From contig JANRLV010000113.1 of assembly GCA_033762195.1 (NCBI GenBank), positions 1-36,679 on the forward strand: 36,679 bases of DNA, in the 5' to 3' direction. Below the pieces are notes generated by a model that did no database searches, had not been told where the DNA came from, and saw nothing but the letters and a program-made list of their open reading frames with translations. Every line of letters starts with the position of its first letter. The first letter of the stretch is position 1. Origin of the DNA: SpSt-398 sp033762195 (lineage in GTDB: Bacteria > Bacteroidota > Bacteroidia > Chitinophagales > Chitinophagaceae). Positions 1-8,800 of this stretch are shown piece by piece. The translations under genes were made by a program, and so were the position numbers.

Positions 1-131
1 GAGACCTCTGGTCTCGCACGATTGTCTTGTCGCCTCTGGCGACTCGAACAAAAACCGTTTCTTTTTATATCCCAAGCTAGGATAGCCGCCAGAGGCGGCA
101 TTCTAGAAGTGCGAGACCAGAGGTCTCGCAC
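1..131. repeat. Composite REP-like element, copy 1 (left edge cut)
   Basis: Four hairpins in nested order A-B-spacer-B'-A'. Hairpin A (from the window edge to 19) and A' (109-131) have arms GTGCGAGACC and GGTCTCGCAC around a 3-nt loop (TCT in A, AGA in A'). Hairpin B (29-43) has arms GTCGCC/GGCGAC with loop TCT. B' (85-99) has arms GCCGCC/GGCGGC with loop AGA, so both arms changed together and pairing is kept. The first bases of hairpin A lie outside the window. GTCATCY heptamers follow directly. No transposase or RAYT gene is present in the window. A second copy lies at 9323-9459. Confidence 0.8.
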
Positions 132-135
132 AGCA

Positions 136-180
136 AGCCTCTGCCCTCCGTCATCTGTCATCCGTCATCTGTCCTCTTTC
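136..180. repeat. GTCATCY heptamer tract
   Basis: Tandem 7-bp units of the GTCATCT/GTCATCC type follow the REP-like composite and end about 40 bp before the sigma-factor gene. The same unit flanks the second composite near 9280-9320 and 9470-9520, so heptamer tract and composite appear to travel or arise together. Nothing else was recognised between 180 and 217. Confidence 0.75.
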
Positions 181-217
181 CGTAAAATATCTTCCCATTT
201 CAAGCGTCTATCCATCT

Positions 218-811
218 ATGACGCAGTCTTTGGAAATACAAAGGGCTATGAATGAACAGCGAAGGCAAAGTCTGGGCGATATCGTCAACCGGTTTGGGAA
301 TGGGCTCCGTTCCTTTATCCGGAAGCGTGTTCGCACAGAGGAAGATGCGGAGGACATCCTGCAGGATGTGTGGTATCAACTGACCAGCGTGGTGGATCTC
401 GCCACCATCGAGAACGCCGGCAGTTGGCTGTTCACCGTTGCCCGGAACCGGATCACGGATACATACCGAAAAAAGAAACCCGTATTACTGGATGACCTCT
501 CGCCAGTGGATGAGGATGGTGATTTCATCAACGAAGAGTTCAGGACCTTACTGGCCGATGAATCGGGGGACCCCGAAATGGAAATACTCAAGGGTGTTTT
601 CTGGCAAACTCTGGAGGAAGCCCTGGCTGAATTACCCGCCGAACAGCGCAGTGTATTCTGGATGCATGAGATCGATGACCTGTCTTTTCAGGAAATAGCC
701 GAACAAACCGGAGAAAAGATCAACACCCTTTTATCCCGAAAAAGATATGCCGTATTGCATTTGCGCAAGCGTTTGCAGCAAGTGTATGATGATATTATTA
801 CAAAAAATTAA
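218..811 (+). CDS. RNA polymerase sigma-70 factor, ECF subfamily
   Basis: A 197-residue ECF sigma factor that would direct RNA polymerase to a small regulon. Region 2 is seen in roughly residues 27-85: the acidic EEDAEDILQDVW stretch and then WLFTVARNRITDTYRKKK, the -10 recognition helix area. Region 4 lies near residues 130-190, with LPAEQRSVFWMHEIDDLSF followed by the helix-turn-helix EIAEQTGEKINTLLSRKR. Length is normal for the family. The start at 218 has no clear ribosome site; the in-frame ATG at 248 is preceded by AAAGGG and may be the true start, which would remove ten non-conserved residues. A small membrane-protein gene starts about 11 bases downstream, suggesting an operon. No classical anti-sigma factor is present. 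Confidence 0.9.
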   Translation: MTQSLEIQRAMNEQRRQSLGDIVNRFGNGLRSFIRKRVRTEEDAEDILQDVWYQLTSVVDLATIENAGSWLFTVARNRITDTYRKKKPVLLDDLSPVDEDGDFINEEFRTLLADESGDPEMEILKGVFWQTLEEALAELPAEQRSVFWMHEIDDLSFQEIAEQTGEKINTLLSRKRYAVLHLRKRLQQVYDDIITKN

Positions 812-822
812 AAACAGTGAAC

Positions 823-1161
823 ATGAAAAAATATTGGATGCGTAAGATCCCTTTCTTTATCCTGCTGGCCGCAGCAGGGATATTGCTCTTTAGCTGGATC
901 GTGATGTTGTTGTGGAATGCTACCTTACCTGCGTTGGTGGGTGTAAAATTGATCAGTTTCTGGCAGGCAGCAGGGTTATTGGTGCTGTCTAAAATACTCT
1001 TTGGCGGTTTTCGGGGCGGTCCCGGCTGGGGCGCCAAACACCAGATGAGAAAACACTGGCGCGAAAAAATGGCAAACATGACTGACGAAGAACGCGCGAA
1101 ATTCAGGGATAAGTGCAAGTGGTACTTTCGGGGGAAGCAGGAAGAGGGGCGTGAGGCGTGA
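823..1161 (+). CDS. Small two-helix membrane protein co-transcribed with the ECF sigma factor
   Basis: About 112 residues, with no named family that I recognise. Two hydrophobic segments are visible, at residues 8-30 (starting at IPFFILLAAAGILLFSW) and about 38-60 (WQAAGLLVLSKILFGGF). A glycine-rich stretch and a charged tail (MRKHWREKMANMTDEERAKF) follow and are probably cytoplasmic. A GTG at 817 is also in frame, but the ATG at 823 is preferred. The gene lies 11 bases after the sigma factor, so a role in signalling to or regulating that factor is plausible but unproven. The last residues (REA) and the stop codon are made from heptamer units GTGAGGC/GTGAATA, so the repeat sets the C-terminus here. 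Confidence 0.75.
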   Translation: MKKYWMRKIPFFILLAAAGILLFSWIVMLLWNATLPALVGVKLISFWQAAGLLVLSKILFGGFRGGPGWGAKHQMRKHWREKMANMTDEERAKFRDKCKWYFRGKQEEGREA

Positions 1162-1230
1162 ATAGTGAATAGTGAATGGTGAATAGTGAATTCACCATTC
1201 ACTATTCACCATTCACTATTCACCATTCAC
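1151..1230. repeat. GTGAATR heptamer inverted repeat
   Basis: Six forward units (GTGAGGC, GTGAATA x2, GTGAATG, GTGAATA, GTGAATT) run from 1151 to 1192. Five complementary units of the CACCATT/CACTATT type follow without a gap to about 1230, so the centre is GAATTC. The repeat covers the last codons of the upstream gene and stops three bases before the last base of the convergent M1 peptidase gene. It could fold as a long hairpin between the two 3' ends and may act as a bidirectional barrier, although it has no T-run. Confidence 0.85.
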
Positions 1231-1232
1231 AA

Positions 1233-3176
1233 CTAAAATCCCCTTTCCCCCATCACATTATTCTTCCTATTCACATCCGGTAATAAATTCTTTGGATCAA
1301 TGATCACTTCGGCGATGCGCGAAGTAGATTTTACGGTAAATGAATACTTATTTCCCCGCTGCCAGATCTCTACCGGCAGGTTCAGGGTATGCTCTTTTCC
1401 ATTTTCTTCTTTTACCAATACCGTTACCGGCATGGCCATCTGGTCAAGGTTTTCGATGGTGATATTGGCGCCTTTGGCTGTATCATTCCGGGCATATTTG
1501 ATATCCTTTAAGCCGATATCGAGTTTCCAGTTATTAAGAACCCAGGCTCTCCAGAACCATCCGAGGTCTTCACCAGACACATTCTCCATGGTATGAAAGA
1601 AATCATATGGAGTGGGATGTTTAAAGGCCCAGCGACGTATGTATTCTTTAAATGCCAGGTCAAACCGCTCGGGACCTAATACCGCATCCCGCAGGGCATT
1701 GAGCATGATGGACGGTTTGTAATAAGCAGCGATGCCCAGATTGTTTTGGGTGATGACATCGGGCGTGGTATAGAGCGGATCCATCTTATCATTGAAGATG
1801 AACTTGATCATGTCATCAGGCAGGCTATTACCTTCTGCATATTCACCATTATTAAAGGCTTCGCCGGAAAATCCATTGATAAATGTATTAAAGCCTTCAT
1901 CCATCCAGGCGTATTTCCTTTCATTGCTTCCTACGATCATGGGGAACCAGGTATGCCCGAATTCATGATCGGTCACACCCCATAAACCACCGGCTACAGC
2001 CCGATACGAACAGAATACGATACCGGGGTATTCCATCCCGCCCACGATACCGGCCACATTCACCGCCATGGGATAAGGATATTCAAACCATTTATTGGAA
2101 TAGTGTTCAATGCTTCCTTTGACAAATTCAGTGGAGCGCTGCCAGCCATCTTTCTTAATGCTCTCGACCGGATATACGCTCATGGCCAAACAAGGTTTTC
2201 CGCTGGGGAGGTTGATCTTGGCGGCATCCCAAACAAAGGCCTTGGATGCAGCCCAGGCCACATCGCGGGTATTTTGGATCTTGTATTTCCAGGTGCAGGT
2301 GGGTTGCGCCGGGCGGGATTTCTTATCCTTTACTTCTTTCTCACTACGCAGCGTTACGGTTTTATCTGATTTTGATGCTTCCTGCCAGCGTGACCATTGT
2401 TCGGAGGTCAGACATTCCTGTGGGTTGGTTAATTCACCTGATCCCACAACGATCAGATCGGAAGGCGCGGTGATGCTAAAATCAATATTGCCGTATTCGA
2501 GATAAAACTCTCCCTGTCCGATATAGGGCAGGGTATTCCATCCCTGTATATCGTCATATACACAAAGACGGGGGAACCATTGGGCCACTTCATATACCCA
2601 TCCATTTTTGGTATTGACACGTCCCATACGATCGGTGCCATATTCAGGAATAGTGAATTGGTATTGGATATGAAGGGTGACCTGCTGTCCGGTCGCCAAT
2701 TTGTTTTTTAACCATACCTGCATCCGTGTATCCGCCACCACTTTCTCCGGCACATAAGATTCAGCTGATCCTTTTACTTTGATATCCTTGATCTGGTATC
2801 CTTCGGTGAATTCCGCATTGGCCCAACGTCCACCCGATTGTGTAGTGGTCGCAGTTCCGCGTGAATCGGAACGATAGATATTCTGGTCCATCTGCAACCA
2901 GAGAAAAGAAAGGTTGTCGGGACTGTTATTGGTATAGGTGATGCTTATTTCACCGGAAACAGAATGTGTTTCGGGGCTCAGCGTACATTGAATGGAGTAG
3001 TCCGCTTTGTTTTGCCAGTATTTTGGTCCGGGTTCGCCCGATGCCGAGCGGTAATCGTTACCAGGGTAGGGGTAGAACTGCGGATCAAAAGCGGCGCGAT
3101 TGTCGAATTTCGATTCCTGGGCAAACAAGCAAATCGACAAAGCGATGGAGAATAGTGCAAGACTAATTTTTTTCAT
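1233..3176 (-). CDS. Secreted M1-family (aminopeptidase N-like) metallopeptidase
   Basis: A 647-residue zinc peptidase with an N-terminal signal peptide (MKKISLALFSIALSICLFAQ), so probably periplasmic or exported. The zinc site is HEFGH at residues 404-408 with the third ligand Glu427 in WMDEGFNTF, exactly the HEXXH-x18-E spacing of family M1. The upstream exopeptidase-type motif reads GGMEY at 379-383, where classical aminopeptidases have GAMEN. The N-terminal 200-300 residues fit the beta-sandwich domain of the family. It would remove N-terminal residues from peptides; the exact substrate cannot be told from sequence. It is convergent with the sigma-factor operon and separated from it by a heptamer hairpin. 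Confidence 0.92.
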   Translation of the reverse strand: MKKISLALFSIALSICLFAQESKFDNRAAFDPQFYPYPGNDYRSASGEPGPKYWQNKADYSIQCTLSPETHSVSGEISITYTNNSPDNLSFLWLQMDQNIYRSDSRGTATTTQSGGRWANAEFTEGYQIKDIKVKGSAESYVPEKVVADTRMQVWLKNKLATGQQVTLHIQYQFTIPEYGTDRMGRVNTKNGWVYEVAQWFPRLCVYDDIQGWNTLPYIGQGEFYLEYGNIDFSITAPSDLIVVGSGELTNPQECLTSEQWSRWQEASKSDKTVTLRSEKEVKDKKSRPAQPTCTWKYKIQNTRDVAWAASKAFVWDAAKINLPSGKPCLAMSVYPVESIKKDGWQRSTEFVKGSIEHYSNKWFEYPYPMAVNVAGIVGGMEYPGIVFCSYRAVAGGLWGVTDHEFGHTWFPMIVGSNERKYAWMDEGFNTFINGFSGEAFNNGEYAEGNSLPDDMIKFIFNDKMDPLYTTPDVITQNNLGIAAYYKPSIMLNALRDAVLGPERFDLAFKEYIRRWAFKHPTPYDFFHTMENVSGEDLGWFWRAWVLNNWKLDIGLKDIKYARNDTAKGANITIENLDQMAMPVTVLVKEENGKEHTLNLPVEIWQRGNKYSFTVKSTSRIAEVIIDPKNLLPDVNRKNNVMGERGF

Positions 3177-3271
3177 TTTCTGGTTTGAAGTTGAGTTACC
3201 ACCTGAGTGGTTGAAACAAAGGGGACTAAGTTAAAATAATTCACCGTCACTCACTATCCCGTTTATCAATT

Positions 3272-4006
3272 TTAAGGAAACATTGCTTCGGCCACGGCTA
3301 CGCTCTCAGGTTTGCCCACATCCACCAGCCGGTCGCCGGTATGGTCATATCCCATGATCACCTGCTCTTCCGCCAGGGCCAGGTACACATCAATCAGGGA
3401 GAATTTCCCATCAAAACCCTTTTCTTTCATCAGCCTAAAAACATCATATTCAAACACCACCACGCAGCTATAGGCAAGCCCTTTTAACTCATTACGGGGT
3501 ATGGGCAATTTTGCCGGACGTGTTTCGCCGGTCTGGGTATTTTCCCAACCCCGCAGCCGGCCCGTTTCGTCAAACAACAAATTGCGCGAGCTTTTACGGG
3601 AAGTAACCCCAAAACTGATCAGGGACTTTTTTTCCTGATGAAAACGGATGAGCTGGTGAATATCAAGATCGGTGAGAAAGTCGGCATTGCAGGTAAGGAA
3701 AGGCTGTCCTTCGGGAAAAAGGGGTTGCGCCCTTTGCAGGCCCCCACCTGTTTCCAGTAATTTATCTGATTCATCGCTGATGAATACCTCGCTGCCCCAA
3801 CCCTTATGTTCTTTAACGGCCTCAATGATCTGTTGTGAAAAATGATGGACATTGACGATCACCTGTTGAATACCATATTGCCGGAGATAAGCGATATTTC
3901 TTTGCAGCAGTGACTGGCCATTCACCAGGGCCAGCGCCTTGGGGTGGTAATCGGTCCAGGGCTTGAAACGTGTGCCGAGCCCGGCGGCAAAGATCATGGC
4001 GTGCAT
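3272..4006 (-). CDS. MurU-like sugar-1-phosphate nucleotidyltransferase
   Basis: A 244-residue single-domain nucleotidyltransferase. The signature GLGTRFKPWTDYHPK lies at residues 9-23, LLETGGG at 84-90, the metal-binding Asp in CNADF at 106-110, and VDVGKPES near the end. These fit the compact MurU type, which makes UDP-MurNAc from MurNAc-1-phosphate, better than the longer RmlA type. The gene lies downstream of the AmgK-like kinase on the same strand, the partner that makes the sugar-1-phosphate in the MurU bypass of peptidoglycan recycling. The 225-bp gap between the two is filled with GTCATCY heptamers, so co-transcription is likely but not certain. Substrate assignment rests on fold type and neighbour. 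Confidence 0.8.
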   Translation of the reverse strand: MHAMIFAAGLGTRFKPWTDYHPKALALVNGQSLLQRNIAYLRQYGIQQVIVNVHHFSQQIIEAVKEHKGWGSEVFISDESDKLLETGGGLQRAQPLFPEGQPFLTCNADFLTDLDIHQLIRFHQEKKSLISFGVTSRKSSRNLLFDETGRLRGWENTQTGETRPAKLPIPRNELKGLAYSCVVVFEYDVFRLMKEKGFDGKFSLIDVYLALAEEQVIMGYDHTGDRLVDVGKPESVAVAEAMFP

Positions 4007-4029
4007 GGGTTTTGTTTAGTTGTTTAGCG

Positions 4030-4228
4030 AGTGGATGACGGAGGTTGGATGATGGATGATGGATGATGGATGTTGGATGTTGGAATAAGGTTGTTAAACT
4101 GCCGGATTTTCGACTCAAGACCCCTGTCATCTGTCATCCGTCATCTGTCATCCAACATCCAACATCCGTCATCCGTCATCTGTCATCCAACATCCAACAT
4201 CCGTCATCTGTCATCAGTCATCCAACTT
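4030..4228. repeat. GTCATCY heptamer arms between amgK-rapZC and murU
   Basis: The left arm (about 4030-4084) has units of GGATGAC, GGATGAT and GGATGTT type. The right arm (about 4127-4228) has GTCATCT, GTCATCC and AACATCC units in a regular 7-bp frame. The arms are partly complementary and flank about 45 bp of unrepeated sequence. Frames that look open here simply translate the repeat. Confidence 0.85.
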
Positions 4229-4231
4229 CCC

Positions 4232-5677
4232 TCACCTCCTCTCCTTAATCCCCTGTTCCCGATGGTTTAATTCTATCCGCACTTTAAATTTATTACGAAG
4301 GTGCCTGGCCAGTGCATCCGCTGCATACACACTTCGGTGCTGACCACCGGTGCATCCAAAGCTGATCTGCAGATCAGCAAAGCCCCGCTGGATATAATCT
4401 TCCACCGTTATATCCACGATATCAAAAACACTATTCAAAAATTCCGGCATCCGGGTTTGCTGTTCCAGATAGTCTTTTACTGCTTTATCTCTGCCGGTCT
4501 GTACCTTGAATTCATCTTTTCTTCCCGGGTTTAAAATTCCCCTGCAATCAAATACATATCCCCCTCCGTTTCCGGAATCGTCGCCGGGAAGACCTTTTTT
4601 ATAGGAGAAACTATTGATACGGACGATCAGAGGGGTGTTTTCCGTTGCCTGCAGGGGGGTAAACCGTGCAATGATCTCATCCTCCACACAGATGTTCAGC
4701 ACTTTTCTGAACTCCGGAACACCGATGCCGATGGGTTGGTTGTGAATGAACCAGGACAGGTTTTGCAGTGCCAGTGGTATACTGGTCAGGAAGTGGGCCT
4801 TGCGTTCAAACAAGCCTCTGAATCCATAAGCTCCCAACACTTGCAGGAGCCGGATCAATACATACCCATTATATTGGCTACGGAAGATGGTACGGTCAAG
4901 GGTGGAAGGGATCATTTTTTCAAAAGCATCCATATAATCCTCCAGCAATTGACTTTTCCATTCATCCGGCAGGTTAGCCCGCGCCTGCCAAAGCATACTG
5001 GCGACATCATATTGTGGGGCACCTTTCATGCCTCCCTGAAAGTCGATGAAACCGATCTTATCGCCATCCAGCATGATGTTCCGGCTTTGGAAATCGCGGA
5101 ACATGAAAAACTTGTATTCGGTATGGGTCAGATAGTTGGCCAGGGCTTCAAAATCATCGATCAGTTTTTGTTTGTCGTACGGCTTCCGTAAAGCATCCAG
5201 AAAATAATATTTGAAATATAGCAGGTCGGCCATGATGGCCTGTTTGCCAAATTCCTTGTTTGTCAGACATTGTTCGTAGTCGAGTCCCTTATCTCCGGTT
5301 ACCTGAAGCCGGGCCAGTTCTTCCAGGCTTTTCCGAAACCAGTCGTAGACCTCTTTTTCATATCCTTTTGATTCCAGCAGGTTCAGCAGGGAGAGGTCGC
5401 CAAAATCCTGCTGCAGGTAACACTTTTTATCATCCGAAACGACATGGATCGCCGGTACAGAGAGCCCTTTTTCATAAAAATGACGTGAAAAGTAGAGAAA
5501 GGTCTCATTTTCCCGGATATTCTCTCCATAGGTACCGATATACCGATCACCCTGGCTGCCCACTACCCGGAAATACCGCCGTTCACTTCCTGATTGCGGC
5601 AAAAGGTCAATGGAGGCCGGTTCTTCCCTCTTCCATTTTTTGTAGAGGGTTTGGATGGAGGTGATAAGGGTGTGCAT
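4232..5677 (-). CDS. AmgK-like anomeric sugar kinase fused to a RapZ C-terminal domain
   Basis: A 481-residue two-domain protein. Residues 1-320 form an aminoglycoside-phosphotransferase-fold kinase: catalytic loop FRDFQSRN at 193-200 (HRD-like, Asp195 and Asn200) and metal-binding IDFQGG at 211-216. This resembles AmgK, which phosphorylates MurNAc/GlcNAc at the anomeric carbon. Residues 351-475 match the C-terminal domain of RapZ: NSFSYKKGLP at 355-364, then GCTGGQHRSV at 441-450. In E. coli this domain senses glucosamine-6-phosphate. The RapZ N-terminal P-loop domain is absent. With the MurU-like gene downstream, the fusion suggests a kinase for cell-wall sugar salvage tuned by an amino-sugar signal. 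The regulation is inference; the domain calls are strong. A TACATTTG box sits 4 bases before the start codon. Confidence 0.88.
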   Translation of the reverse strand: MHTLITSIQTLYKKWKREEPASIDLLPQSGSERRYFRVVGSQGDRYIGTYGENIRENETFLYFSRHFYEKGLSVPAIHVVSDDKKCYLQQDFGDLSLLNLLESKGYEKEVYDWFRKSLEELARLQVTGDKGLDYEQCLTNKEFGKQAIMADLLYFKYYFLDALRKPYDKQKLIDDFEALANYLTHTEYKFFMFRDFQSRNIMLDGDKIGFIDFQGGMKGAPQYDVASMLWQARANLPDEWKSQLLEDYMDAFEKMIPSTLDRTIFRSQYNGYVLIRLLQVLGAYGFRGLFERKAHFLTSIPLALQNLSWFIHNQPIGIGVPEFRKVLNICVEDEIIARFTPLQATENTPLIVRINSFSYKKGLPGDDSGNGGGYVFDCRGILNPGRKDEFKVQTGRDKAVKDYLEQQTRMPEFLNSVFDIVDITVEDYIQRGFADLQISFGCTGGQHRSVYAADALARHLRNKFKVRIELNHREQGIKERR

Positions 5678-5681
5678 GGTG

Positions 5682-5689
5682 CAAATGTA
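5682..5689 (-). promoter_or_regulatory. Bacteroidota -7 box (TACATTTG) abutting amgK-rapZC
   Basis: On the minus strand TACATTTG fits the TAnnTTTG consensus and ends 4 nt before the ATG at 5677. No TTTG is seen at the expected -33 distance. If the box is used, the mRNA would be leaderless or nearly so. Confidence 0.45.
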
Positions 5690-5707
5690 GCATCCTCAGG
5701 CGGAACG

Positions 5708-5802
5708 TGGTGAATAGTGAGTAGTGAATAGTGAATGGGTAAAGAGGTTTAAGTTTTAGTCTATGTTTAACCTATTCACCATTCACTATTCACCATTCAC
5801 AA
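5708..5802. repeat. GTGAATR heptamer inverted repeat before icmF
   Basis: The left arm (5708-5737) has GTGAATA, GTGAGTA and GTGAATG units. The right arm (about 5773-5802) has CACCATT and CACTATT units. They flank about 35 bp of AT-rich sequence. The repeat sits between the divergent amgK-rapZC and icmF genes. Confidence 0.85.
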
Positions 5803-5840
5803 TCCCTGCCTCAAAGCTAACACCCATTCGTATTTTCCTC

Positions 5841-5848
5841 TAATTTTG
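5841..5848 (+). promoter_or_regulatory. Bacteroidota -7 box (TAATTTTG) abutting icmF
   Basis: TAATTTTG matches TAnnTTTG and ends 5 nt before the ATG at 5854, implying a very short or absent leader. No clear TTTG lies 19-21 nt upstream. Confidence 0.45.
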
Positions 5849-5853
5849 CCCTT

Positions 5854-8800
5854 ATGAACTATACGCCTGTCAATAAAGTGAGGATCATTACGGCCGCCAG
5901 TCTTTTCGACGGTCATGACGCGGCCATCAACATCATGCGACGGATCATGCAAAGTATGGGAGCGGAGATCATTCACCTGGGGCATAACCGGAGTGTAAAG
6001 GAGATCGTAGAGGCGGCGATCGAGGAAGATGTACAAGGTATCGCTATCACATCGTACCAGGGTGGACACGTGGAGTTTTTCAAATACATGAAGGACCTGC
6101 TGGAAGAAAATGGCTGCGGGCATATTAAAATATTTGGTGGTGGCGGTGGTACCATCCTTCCGCAGGAAGTAGATGAGCTGCACCGATATGGCATTACACG
6201 TATCTATTCGCCGGATGATGGACGGAAAATGGGATTGGAAGGCATGATCGAAGATGTAATACGACAATGTGATGCAAGGTTGAATGGACAGCTCAATCTG
6301 CATAAGGCCGGAACACTGGGAGAAGTAAAAGATATCCGAAAGATCGCCAGAGAGATTACATTGGCAGAGAATGAAAACGGGAGTCGTGAGTCGTCAGGCG
6401 TGAAAGAGGATAACTCACGTCTCACGTCTCACGACTCACATCTCACGTCTCACGCCTCACCTCCCTCCATCCCCGTCCTCGGCATCACCGGTACCGGGGG
6501 CGCAGGTAAATCCTCTGTTACTGATGAGATCGTACGGCGATTTTTAACCAGTTTCTCAGATAAAACCATTGCCGTTATCTCGGTGGACCCTACCAAAAAG
6601 AAAACCGGTGGAGCTTTATTGGGTGACAGGATCCGGATGAATGCGATCTCACATCCCCGCGCTTATATGCGCAGCCTGGCTACGCGCGAAAGCGACAAGG
6701 CCCTGAGCGGACATGTGCGCGAAGCCATTGATATTTGCCGTCAGGCAGGGTATGACCTCATCATTCTTGAAAGTGCCGGGGTAGGACAAAGCGACGCCAG
6801 CATACTCGACTATTGCGATGTTTCCCTCTATGTAATGACTCCCGAGTATGGGGCGGCGACGCAATTGGAGAAGATCAATATGCTGGATTACGCGGACCTG
6901 GTCGCTATTAACAAATTTGATAAAGCAGGTGCCCAGGATGCCCTGGCCGATGTACGTAAACAATACAAGCGCAACCACAAACTCTTTTATGCCAGTGATG
7001 ACCAACTGCCCGTCATCGGGACAATGGCCAGTAAATTCAATGATGAAGGAGTAAATAAGCTTTTTGCCATGCTCCTGGAAGCTATTGAAAAGAAAACAGG
7101 GGCAAGCTATGGCAGTTTCTCAATTCCCTCTACGGCACAGGTTTCCCAATCCATTATTCCTTCTTCGCGGGTTAGATATCTTAGCGAAATCACCGGGTCC
7201 ATCCGGGATTATAACCAGGAAGTAAACGAACAGTGTGCCATTGCTACCAAGCTGTATCAACTCGAAGGTGCGCTATCCATTTTAAAACAAAATGAAAAAA
7301 CAGCCAGCGCAGAAGCAATGGCTGCCCTGGAGACACAAATCAATCATTTCCGGGAGCAACTGAGTGCCGTAAGCCGTTCCTTATTGAACCATTGGCCGGA
7401 TAAATTGAAGGAATATGAAAAAGATGTGTATGAATACCCGGTACGCGATAAGGTGATCCGGCAACCCATGACGGTAAAGACCTTAAGCGGTACTACGGTT
7501 CGGAAAGTGATCCTTCCCAAGTTCAAGGACTGGGGCGATATCCTTCGCTGGCAAGCGCAGGAGAATGCACCCGGGCATTTTCCCTTTACAGCCGGTGTAT
7601 TTCCGCTTAAGCGGGAAGGCGAAGACCCTACGCGCATGTTTGCCGGGGAAGGTGGGCCGGAAAGAACGAATAAACGCTTTCACTATGTATCTCTTGGTCA
7701 ACCCGCCAAAAGGCTTTCAACTGCGTTTGATAGTGTGACCCTATATGGCGAAGACCCTGATCATCGTCCGGATATATATGGAAAAGTGGGCAACAGCGGA
7801 GTGAGTGTAGCCACGGTGGATGATGCCAAAAAACTATATAGCGGATTTGATCTTTGTGATCCGCGTACCTCGGTGTCCATGACCATCAACGGTCCGGCGC
7901 CGGTCATACTGGCATTTTTTATGAACGCGGCGATTGACCAGCAATGTGAAAAATGGATCACGGAGAATGAACAATGGGAGGAGGTCAAGCGGATCAGTGA
8001 GGCAAAATATAAAAAACTACCCCGCCCTGTCTATTATAACCCTGGTTCGCCCGGTCGATTACCGGAAGGACATGACGGACTTGGGATAAAGTTATTGGGA
8101 TTAAGTGGTGATGAAGTTTTACCTGCCGATGTGTATGCGGAATGTAAGAAAAGGGCCCTTCAGCAAGTGCGGGGAACAGTGCAGGCAGATATCCTGAAAG
8201 AAGACCAGGCACAGAATACCTGTATCTTCTCGACTGAATTTGCGCTGAAACTAATGGGAGATGTGCAGGAGTACTTTATACAGCAGCAGGTTAGGAATTT
8301 TTATAGCGTCAGCATCAGCGGGTACCATATAGCCGAAGCCGGTGCCAATCCGGTGACTCAATTGGCCTTTACGCTGGCCAATGGATTTACCTATGTAGAA
8401 TATTATCTCAGCCGCGGCATGAGCATTGATGATTTTGCACCCAACCTTTCTTTCTTTTTTAGCAATGGGATGGATCCCGAGTACAGTGTGATCGGACGGG
8501 TGGCCAGACGTATATGGGCCAAGGCGATGCGGTACAAGTACAAGGCGAATAAGCGAAGCCAGATGTTGAAATACCATATTCAAACATCCGGACGCAGCCT
8601 CCACGCACAAGAGATCGACTTCAATGATATCCGGACAACACTGCAGGCCTTGTATGCGATCTATGATAATTGCAATTCACTTCATACCAATGCCTACGAC
8701 GAGGCGATCACCACCCCTACGGAAGAAAGTGTACGCCGGGCTATGGCGATACAACTCATCATCAACCGTGAATTGGGTACGGCCAAAAATGAGAACCCCA

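Noticed and set aside
22..255. 77-codon plus-strand open frame at the left edge
   Set aside because: It runs through the REP-like hairpins and heptamers and overlaps the sigma-factor start; the peptide is just translated repeat.
4030..4228. Possible CRISPR array
   Set aside because: Units are 7 bp and directly tandem, with no spacers of constant length and no cas genes nearby.
4063..4270. Open frames rich in Ser-Ser-Val-Ile-His-Pro
   Set aside because: They are translations of GTCATCY heptamers, open in all frames because the unit has no stop; no gene features.
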